Source: Rickettsiaceae bacterium (lineage in GTDB: Bacteria; Pseudomonadota; Alphaproteobacteria; Rickettsiales; Rickettsiaceae). From it: a stretch of DNA of 12,097 nt. Under the pieces are notes generated by a model. That model made no database searches, was not told the origin of the DNA, and saw only the letters and a list, made by a program, of their open reading frames with translations. Positions 7,882-12,097 of the stretch are shown in pieces. The position numbers were made by a program, and so were the translations under genes. The DNA is taken from contig JAIOYM010000035.1 of assembly GCA_021741085.1 (NCBI GenBank), positions 1 through 12,097 on the forward strand, written 5' to 3'. Positions within the stretch are counted from its first letter, which is position 1, and the number at the start of each line of letters is the position of its first letter.

Positions 7882-9627
7882 ATGAACATTTTTCATCAAT
7901 TTAAACAAGATTTGACTGCTATAATTAAGTCAATATTTCCTTCAACTACAGAGGTGAATTTTTCTATTGAATTACCAAAAGATCCAAAACATGGAGACAT
8001 CGCTACAAATGCTGCAATGACTATGGTAAAGAATATTGAAGGAACCAATCCCCTCAACTCAAAAGAGATAGCTAATAAACTTATTGCTGAAATACAAAAA
8101 TTAACCTACGTGGAAAAAGTAGATGTAGCTGGTCCTGGTTTTATAAACATAATCCTTACCAAAAGCACATTATTTTCAACTATTCATAAAATAAACGAAA
8201 AATCTAGGGAATATTTAGAGCTAAACATTGGCGAAGGTAGAAAAATTAACTTTGAATACGTATCAGCTAATCCAACTGGGCCAATGCACATAGGTCATGC
8301 TCGTTGTGCAGTGTATGGCGATGTTCTAGCTAGCTTGTTGGAATATTGCGGTTATAACGTTACTAAAGAATTTTATGTAAACGATTATGGTAAACAGATT
8401 AACGTATTAGCCGAGACAGTATATTTGCGATACAAAGAAATTATTACTAAAACCAAACTTGAAATACCTTCGGGTTTATATCCTGGAGAATATATAATAC
8501 CACTGGCAGAAAAAATTGCTAAAGAATATAACGACAAGCTACTTACTATGCAATATGATGAGTACATAAGCATTATAAAGCCATTAGCTATAGCAAGTAT
8601 GTTAGATCTTATAAAAGATGATCTTCATAGATTAGGAGTTAAGCATGATTTGTTCTTTTACGAATCAACTTTACATGAAACTCATGCTATTGAGAAAATT
8701 GTTGACCATCTAAAATTAAAAGGACTTGTATATAAAGGAACTTTGCCACCACCTAAAGGTATAGATGCTGGAAGCGACTGGACTTCTTCAGAACAATTAT
8801 TATTTAACACAACAAAATTCGGAGACGATCAAGATAGACCTTTACAAAAAAATGATGGAAGTTGGTCTTATTACGCTCCAGACCTAGCTTATGCTGAAAA
8901 TAAAATAGCGCGAGGTTTCGATCAAGCAGTTATGGTTTTAGGAGCTGACCATATTGGCTATGTAAAAAGGCTACAAGCAATCTTTTTATCATTAAGTGAT
9001 AGCTGCAAACTAACTGTGAAAATTTGCCAATTGGTGAATTTCGTAGAAAACGGAGTTCCTATAAAAATGTCTAAGCGAGCTGGTACTTTTACTTCTGTTG
9101 CAGATGTAACTGAACTAGTGGATAAAGACATAATTCGCTTTATAATGCTAACCAAAAAAAATGACGTGGGTATAGATTTTGATCTTATTAAGGTTAAGGA
9201 ATTATCAAAAGATAACCCCGTTTTTTATGTGCAGTATGCATATGTACGATGCTTTTCATTGATGGAAAAAATAAAAACTATATCACCAAAAACGTTCAAC
9301 GCTATAGAATTAAATCAAGCAAATTATGCCTTGTTAACGTTGGGAAAAGAATTAGAGTTAATTAAAAAAATAATGTTTTGGCCAAAGATTCTTGAAAGCG
9401 CTGTCATCTATATGGAGCCACACAGAATTGCTCTATTTTTACACGAATGCTCAAGTAACTTTCATAGTCTATGGAGTAGCAGTTCAGAAACAGGCGAACC
9501 CTATAGATTTATAATAGAAAATAATTTAGATCTTACTGCTGCTAGAATTTCTTTGGCAAAATCTATTATGATTATACTAGAACTAGCATTTAAAATAATG
9601 AAAATTACCCCTCTAACCAAAATGTAA
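7882..9627 (+). CDS. argS: Arginyl-tRNA synthetase
   Basis: This 581-residue class I aminoacyl-tRNA synthetase charges tRNA-Arg with arginine at the cost of ATP. The N-terminal Arg-tRNA-synthetase domain covers about 1-90 (with LPKDPKHGDIATNAAM). The catalytic core begins with the family stretch NFEYVSANPTGPMHIGHAR, in which the HIGH signature at 136-139 is intact. The second ATP signature is KMSKRAGTF (KMSK at 395-398). An all-helical DALR anticodon-binding domain occupies about the last 120 residues and ends in the usual short 'kItP...M' tail. Length is normal. The ATG at 7882 gives the expected N-terminus but has no Shine-Dalgarno site. It lies between dgt (18-base gap) and the SPOR gene (20-base gap). 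Confidence 0.97.
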   Translation: MNIFHQFKQDLTAIIKSIFPSTTEVNFSIELPKDPKHGDIATNAAMTMVKNIEGTNPLNSKEIANKLIAEIQKLTYVEKVDVAGPGFINIILTKSTLFSTIHKINEKSREYLELNIGEGRKINFEYVSANPTGPMHIGHARCAVYGDVLASLLEYCGYNVTKEFYVNDYGKQINVLAETVYLRYKEIITKTKLEIPSGLYPGEYIIPLAEKIAKEYNDKLLTMQYDEYISIIKPLAIASMLDLIKDDLHRLGVKHDLFFYESTLHETHAIEKIVDHLKLKGLVYKGTLPPPKGIDAGSDWTSSEQLLFNTTKFGDDQDRPLQKNDGSWSYYAPDLAYAENKIARGFDQAVMVLGADHIGYVKRLQAIFLSLSDSCKLTVKICQLVNFVENGVPIKMSKRAGTFTSVADVTELVDKDIIRFIMLTKKNDVGIDFDLIKVKELSKDNPVFYVQYAYVRCFSLMEKIKTISPKTFNAIELNQANYALLTLGKELELIKKIMFWPKILESAVIYMEPHRIALFLHECSSNFHSLWSSSSETGEPYRFIIENNLDLTAARISLAKSIMIILELAFKIMKITPLTKM

Positions 9628-9635
9628 GTTTATTT

Positions 9636-9640
9636 AGGAT
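9636..9640 (+). promoter_or_regulatory. Ribosome binding site of the SPOR gene
   Basis: AGGAT lies 7 bases before the ATG at 9648 and supports that start. Clear Shine-Dalgarno sites are rare in this window, so this one stands out. Confidence 0.5.
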
Positions 9641-9647
9641 AGTTCTG

Positions 9648-10340
9648 ATGAAAACTAAAACTACTAAAGTTAAAACTAAAAATAAATTTAAATCGTTATT
9701 AAAAGTAACGTTGTTTTTTTTCCTACCTTCATTCTTTCTATTTTGGTTATGGTATAATTATTTCTATCAGCCAAAAGATATACACTTAATAGAAGCGTCT
9801 AAAGGGTCTTTCAAAATAAAACCCGAAAGCACCATAAAAACGCAAAATAATAGTTTTTATGAATCTATGTATGAAAAAAATAAAAATGCCAGTGCAGTAA
9901 AATTTTTACCAATACCAGAAAAACCCCTGAAAACTGAAAAAAACTTTGGTATAGATGAGATAAGTGAAATAATTGATGATATAAATCAGGAAAATTCTCT
10001 AACCAAACAATATAATTCTGCACTTAAAAATCATGAACTTATAATTACCACAACTCATAAAACTCCTTTGAAACTTTTATCTTCAGCAAAACCAACAAAA
10101 ATAAAATTACTTTTGGGCGCCTTTGGATCAAAATCAGAAGCAGTAAATAGTTGGAATGTTATTAAAACTCAGCAAGGTAAAATACTTGATAAGTATACCT
10201 ATGAACTTGAAACAAACGAAAACAAATCTCATGGTGTATATAACTTGTTATTGCTAGGTGTGAAAGATATAGAAGATGGTTACAGGCTTTGCAAAAAATT
10301 TATACAAAAAAATCAAACTTGTGTTTTACTAGAAAAATAA
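9648..10340 (+). CDS. Membrane-anchored SPOR-domain protein
   Basis: This 230-residue bitopic protein probably binds septal peptidoglycan. The N-terminus is short, cytoplasmic and Lys-rich (1-20). One transmembrane helix follows (about 18-40, FFFLPSFFLFWLWYNYF), then a low-complexity periplasmic linker rich in Lys, Asn and Ser (about 45-145). A C-terminal SPOR domain covers about 150-230. It shows the two half repeats IKLLLGAFGSKSEAVNSW and YNLLLLGVKDIEDGYRLCKKF, ending in CVLLEK. SPOR domains recognise glycan strands stripped of stem peptides at division sites, as in FtsN, DedD and RlpA. The layout resembles FtsN/DedD, but sequence alone does not make it either. Its place directly after argS is that of the SPOR gene seen in many Alphaproteobacteria. 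The start is backed by AGGAT at 9636. Confidence 0.85.
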   Translation: MKTKTTKVKTKNKFKSLLKVTLFFFLPSFFLFWLWYNYFYQPKDIHLIEASKGSFKIKPESTIKTQNNSFYESMYEKNKNASAVKFLPIPEKPLKTEKNFGIDEISEIIDDINQENSLTKQYNSALKNHELIITTTHKTPLKLLSSAKPTKIKLLLGAFGSKSEAVNSWNVIKTQQGKILDKYTYELETNENKSHGVYNLLLLGVKDIEDGYRLCKKFIQKNQTCVLLEK

Positions 10341-10659
10341 TAATATTAAGTCCCTATTTTAGTAGAAGCTGAAGCAATAATTTTTACACTAAAAAATTTA
10401 TACAAAAAAAAACTAGTAAAAATTTCTTGACCTCTTGAATCTAGGTCGGCTACACTTTAAAACGTAAATAAAGCAGTATAAGATTATGAAAATCTGCAGG
10501 GAAGATAAAAAAATATCTGAGTCTATAGATTAAGTGTTTCTACTAAATTAATAATTTTGAATTTGTCTTTATGCTATTTAGTTAAACCTTATAAACTCGT
10601 TAGCAAGAATTCTTTGCATTTTTTGCTCTTTAAAATAACCTATTTAAAAATATTGTAAA
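10341..10659 (+). other. 319-base gap: A-tract-backed promoter followed by a structured untranslated stretch
   Basis: I see no gene in this stretch. The left part (10341-10425) is very A/T-rich, with A-tracts and a 9-bp stem (10379-10387 with 10416-10424). A promoter follows at 10427-10456. Beyond the expected start near 10463 there are three local palindromes: AGATT/AATCT (10481-10495), AGATA/TATCT (10503-10518) and TCTATAGA (10522-10529). A longer-range pairing, TATAAG with CTTATA (10477-10482 with 10588-10593), could close a larger fold. Near 10603-10617 a small imperfect hairpin (GCAAG/CTTTGC) is followed by six T at 10619-10624. The stretch could be a long dcd leader with an attenuator-like end, or a separate small RNA of about 160 bases. 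Which of these it is cannot be decided here. Confidence 0.4.
10427..10456 (+). promoter_or_regulatory. Strong-looking sigma70 promoter upstream of dcd, with dyad in the spacer
   Basis: TTGACC (10427-10432, 5 of 6 matches) and TACACT (10451-10456, 4 of 6) are 18 bases apart. Directly upstream lie A-tracts (for example nine A at 10404-10412), like the UP elements of stable-RNA promoters. The spacer is G+C-richer than its surroundings and holds the inverted repeat GACCT-N9-AGGTC (10429-10433 and 10443-10447), a possible repressor site. It would give dcd a leader of about 195 bases or drive a small RNA. Confidence 0.45.
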
Positions 10660-11226
10660 ATGAGTGTAATGTCGGATATTTGGATTAAAAAGATGTCTCT
10701 TGAAAAGAGCATGATTTCTCCATTTTCTGAAAAACAGGTTAAACATATTGGTCAAGAAAAAATAGTATCTTATGGTCTTTCCTCTTATGGATATGACGCC
10801 AGGGTAGCGAATGAATTTAAAATCTTTACTAACGTTAATTCATGCATAGTAGACCCAAAGCAATTTGATAACAATAGTTTTATTACCAAAACCTCTAACG
10901 AGTGTATAATACCACCCAACAGTTTTGCTCTAGCGCATACTGTAGAGTATTTCAAGATACCAAGAAATATTCTAGTACTGTGTGTAGGGAAATCTACCTA
11001 CGCGCGCTGTGGTATAATAGTAAACGTTACCCCGTTGGAACCAGAGTGGGAAGGACACGTTACTTTGGAGTTTTCCAATACAACGCCTCTACCAGCAAAA
11101 ATTTATGCGGGTGAAGGGGCGTGCCAATTTTTATTCTTACGCGGTGATGAAGAATGTGAAAATTCTTATGCCGATCGTAGTGGTAAATATATGCATCAAA
11201 AAGGGGTTACACTACCTAGGATGTAG
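10660..11226 (+). CDS. dcd: dCTP deaminase
   Basis: This 188-residue cytoplasmic enzyme deaminates dCTP to dUTP, the first step from dCTP towards dUMP and dTMP. It belongs to the trimeric Dcd/dUTPase fold family. Diagnostic stretches are SYGLSSYGYDAR (37-48), the nucleotide-binding GKSTYAR (110-116, with Arg116) and TPLEPEWEGHVTLEFSNTTPLPAKIYA, in which Glu137 corresponds to catalytic Glu138 of E. coli Dcd. The C-terminal GKYMHQKGVTLPRM is the usual lid. Length is normal. The first ATG (10660) gives MSVMSDIWIKK, which matches the MAIMSDKWIK start I remember for Rickettsia Dcd; a second ATG at 10669 is possible. No Shine-Dalgarno site is visible. secB follows after 37 bases. It shares the dNTP-pool theme with dgt upstream. 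Confidence 0.95.
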   Translation: MSVMSDIWIKKMSLEKSMISPFSEKQVKHIGQEKIVSYGLSSYGYDARVANEFKIFTNVNSCIVDPKQFDNNSFITKTSNECIIPPNSFALAHTVEYFKIPRNILVLCVGKSTYARCGIIVNVTPLEPEWEGHVTLEFSNTTPLPAKIYAGEGACQFLFLRGDEECENSYADRSGKYMHQKGVTLPRM

Positions 11227-11250
11227 ATTGATTTTGTTTTTATTTAATAA

Positions 11251-11257
11251 AAAGGAG
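11251..11257 (+). promoter_or_regulatory. Strong Shine-Dalgarno site of secB
   Basis: AAAGGAG ends 6 bases before the secB ATG at 11264. It is the best ribosome binding site in the window and fixes the secB start. It suggests strong independent translation on a dcd-secB message. Confidence 0.7.
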
Positions 11258-11263
11258 TTTTAA

Positions 11264-11740
11264 ATGAGTACTTTACTAAACGAAGATGACAAAAAAAATA
11301 CAGCACATTTGGCAATTCAAGCGCAATATATAGTTGATTTATCGTTTGAAAATCCACGAGTGCCAATGAGTTTAGTTGCTATTAATGCTAGACCTCAAGT
11401 AGATCTTAATCTAGATATCGATATCAAAAACATAGAAAAAGAAGAAGATGTTTTTCAAGTATCCCTGCATATCAATGCTAAAGTGACTCATGAAAACGAG
11501 GTTTTATATATCTTAGATCTTGTTTATGCCGGATTGTTTAAATTATCCTATATACCTAAAGAAAATTATCCTATTATTTTGGCAGTCGAGGGTCCTAGAC
11601 ATTTATTCCCTTTTGTAAGAAAAATTGTAGCCGATACAACTCAAAATGGTGGATTCCAACCACTTATGATTGACCCAATAGATTTTGGTGCACTCTATAA
11701 GAAAAGAATGGAAGAACAAGAAAAAACTGCTAATCACTGA
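11264..11740 (+). CDS. secB: Protein-export chaperone SecB
   Basis: This 158-residue cytoplasmic chaperone works as a homotetramer. It keeps preproteins unfolded and hands them to SecA for export through SecYEG. Family features are the N-terminal strand AIQAQYIVDLSFENPRVP (residues 18-35), the alternating strand core (VFQVSLHINAKV and LYILDLVYAGLFKL) and the conserved C-terminal block. That block is GPRHLFPFVRKIVADTTQNGGFQPLMIDPIDFGALY, equivalent to the 'PRFIFPYAR...GGFPPLLLDPIDFAALY' of other SecB proteins. Length is normal (E. coli about 155). A consensus Shine-Dalgarno site precedes it. It is probably co-transcribed with dcd, and a strong hairpin follows 40 bases after its stop. The secreted protease upstream in the window is the kind of envelope protein that uses this export route, though no direct link is shown. 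Confidence 0.96.
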   Translation: MSTLLNEDDKKNTAHLAIQAQYIVDLSFENPRVPMSLVAINARPQVDLNLDIDIKNIEKEEDVFQVSLHINAKVTHENEVLYILDLVYAGLFKLSYIPKENYPIILAVEGPRHLFPFVRKIVADTTQNGGFQPLMIDPIDFGALYKKRMEEQEKTANH

Positions 11741-11780
11741 TTGTGATATAATATCTTTCAACCAAATTTAAAGTCTTTAG

Positions 11781-11811
11781 GGCTCAGGGGTTGTTATATA
11801 ATTCCTGAGCC
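11781..11811 (+). terminator. Strong hairpin after secB, probable 3' end of the dcd-secB transcript
   Basis: GGCTCAGG (11781-11788) and CCTGAGCC (11804-11811) form a perfect 8-bp stem. GGTT and AATT inside extend it with two G-T and two A-T pairs, leaving a 7-base loop (11793-11799). It lies 40 bases after the secB stop and is the most stable simple hairpin in the window. The bases after it are TAATATC, not a T-run; the nearest T-run is at 11834-11838. It could act as a terminator, an RNA-processing or protecting element, or a small palindromic repeat. Confidence 0.5.
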
Positions 11812-11921
11812 TAATATCAAAATATTATTAAATTTTTCCTAAAATCAAATTCCAGCACTCCTTCTCTGTTTTTGATAAATAAAAATGTTGCACTTCACTT
11901 TTGAATTTTCAAGGTTAGCGC

Positions 11922-11959
11922 GTCATCACGAGCGTGAGCTTGAGAACTAGCGTGGTGAC
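11922..11959. repeat. Imperfect palindrome resembling a dispersed rickettsial intergenic repeat
   Basis: GTCATCACG (11922-11930) pairs with CGTGGTGAC (11951-11959) with one G-T pair, enclosing a 20-base G+C-richer middle. The phrase CGTCATCACGAGCG followed by AGCGTGGTGAC resembles the 'CGTCATTGCGAGC ... GCGTGGCAATC' repeats I recall scattered between genes in Rickettsia. The surrounding DNA is much poorer in G+C. Membership in a repeat family is inferred from memory; only one copy is in this window. Confidence 0.45.
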
Positions 11960-12013
11960 ATACTACCCTACAATTTTTTTAATAAAAGGAAGAAGGGGTT
12001 GTAAAGTAAGGTT

Positions 12014-12063
12014 TGAAGTAGTATAGTTATATATTTTTTGACCATGTACAATATACTACTTCA
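12014..12063. repeat. Perfect 12-bp inverted repeat with 26-base spacer
   Basis: TGAAGTAGTATA (12014-12025) and TATACTACTTCA (12052-12063) are exact reverse complements; two more T-G pairs could extend the outer end. The spacer (12026-12051) has a six-T run and the phrase TTGACC. It could be a long hairpin in RNA, a paired operator, or the ends of a small palindromic element. The function is unknown. Confidence 0.6.
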
Positions 12064-12097
12064 GGAATTAATTATAACTTTTGCTTGGAAAAAATCA

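Larger units (their letters stand above)
11812..12097. other. Right-end intergenic stretch without a convincing gene
   Basis: No coding frame here has family features or a ribosome binding site. The stretch is AT-rich except for a short G+C-richer block at about 11918-11960, and it carries two inverted repeats (11922-11959 and 12014-12063). An ATG at 12044 opens a frame of 18 codons to the window edge, but it has no Shine-Dalgarno site and lies partly inside the inverted repeat, so I do not call it a gene. Confidence 0.5.

Noticed and set aside
10499..10510. GGGAAGATA stretch as part of a signal recognition particle RNA
   Set aside because: The conserved GGAAGG/AGCAG loop motif and flanking long stem are not present.
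10669..10671. Second ATG of dcd as the true start
   Set aside because: The first ATG gives MSVMSDIWIK, which agrees with the Rickettsia-type N-terminus I recall; neither ATG has a Shine-Dalgarno site.
12038..12057. TTGACC and TATACT as a promoter at the right edge
   Set aside because: The boxes are only 8 bases apart, far too close for a sigma70 promoter.
12044..12097. Possible start of a gene running off the right edge (18 codons, beginning MYNILLQEL)
   Set aside because: It has no Shine-Dalgarno site, begins in the spacer of the inverted repeat with its next codons in the right arm, and is too short to match any family.

Overview
This is an AT-rich window (by eye about one third G+C or less). 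Every recognisable gene is on the + strand. The gene set and protein details point to an alphaproteobacterium of the order Rickettsiales, probably a relative of Rickettsia. The clues are the 7Fe-8S FdxA ferredoxin, a hybrid MaeB malic enzyme, the dgt-argS-SPOR gene order typical of Alphaproteobacteria, a Dcd with a Rickettsia-like N-terminus, A+T-biased codons, and loosely packed AT-rich gaps. I cannot fix the genus from the sequence alone.

Region 1 (1-2436) is a tightly packed and partly overlapping run. It holds the end of a probable mlaC (phospholipid transport), ccmC (haem delivery for cytochrome c), fdxA (7Fe-8S ferredoxin) and a secreted M48 metalloprotease with a TPR-like tail. ccmC overlaps fdxA by 32 bases, and fdxA overlaps the protease gene by 44-62 bases. 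Transcription must start upstream of the window.

Region 2 (2437-4208) holds one unrecognised 465-codon gene. It has no signal peptide, and its Q/N/P-rich tail carries only positive charges. It is the least explained gene here and a candidate secreted effector or lineage-specific protein. The gap after it carries two good sigma70-type promoters pointing at maeB.

Region 3 (4209-6494) is maeB, a full-length malic enzyme with a phosphotransacetylase-like C-terminal domain.

Region 4 (6495-10340) is the block dgt, argS and a membrane-anchored SPOR protein, with gaps of 18 and 20 bases, so probably one transcript. In many Alphaproteobacteria this block continues into nagZ and scpAB; here it stops after the SPOR gene.

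Region 5 (10341-11740) starts with a 319-base gap. The gap carries a strong-looking promoter with A-tracts upstream, followed by a structured untranslated stretch. Then come dcd (dCTP deaminase) and secB (export chaperone), 37 bases apart. dcd and dgt both act on deoxynucleotide pools.

Region 6 (11741-12097) has no convincing gene. It holds a strong hairpin after secB, a G+C-richer imperfect palindrome resembling dispersed rickettsial repeats, and a perfect 12-bp inverted repeat with a 26-base loop at the right edge.

I saw no tRNA, rRNA, CRISPR array, insertion sequence or prophage gene. Obvious Shine-Dalgarno sites precede only the SPOR gene and secB, with a modest one before the 465-codon gene.
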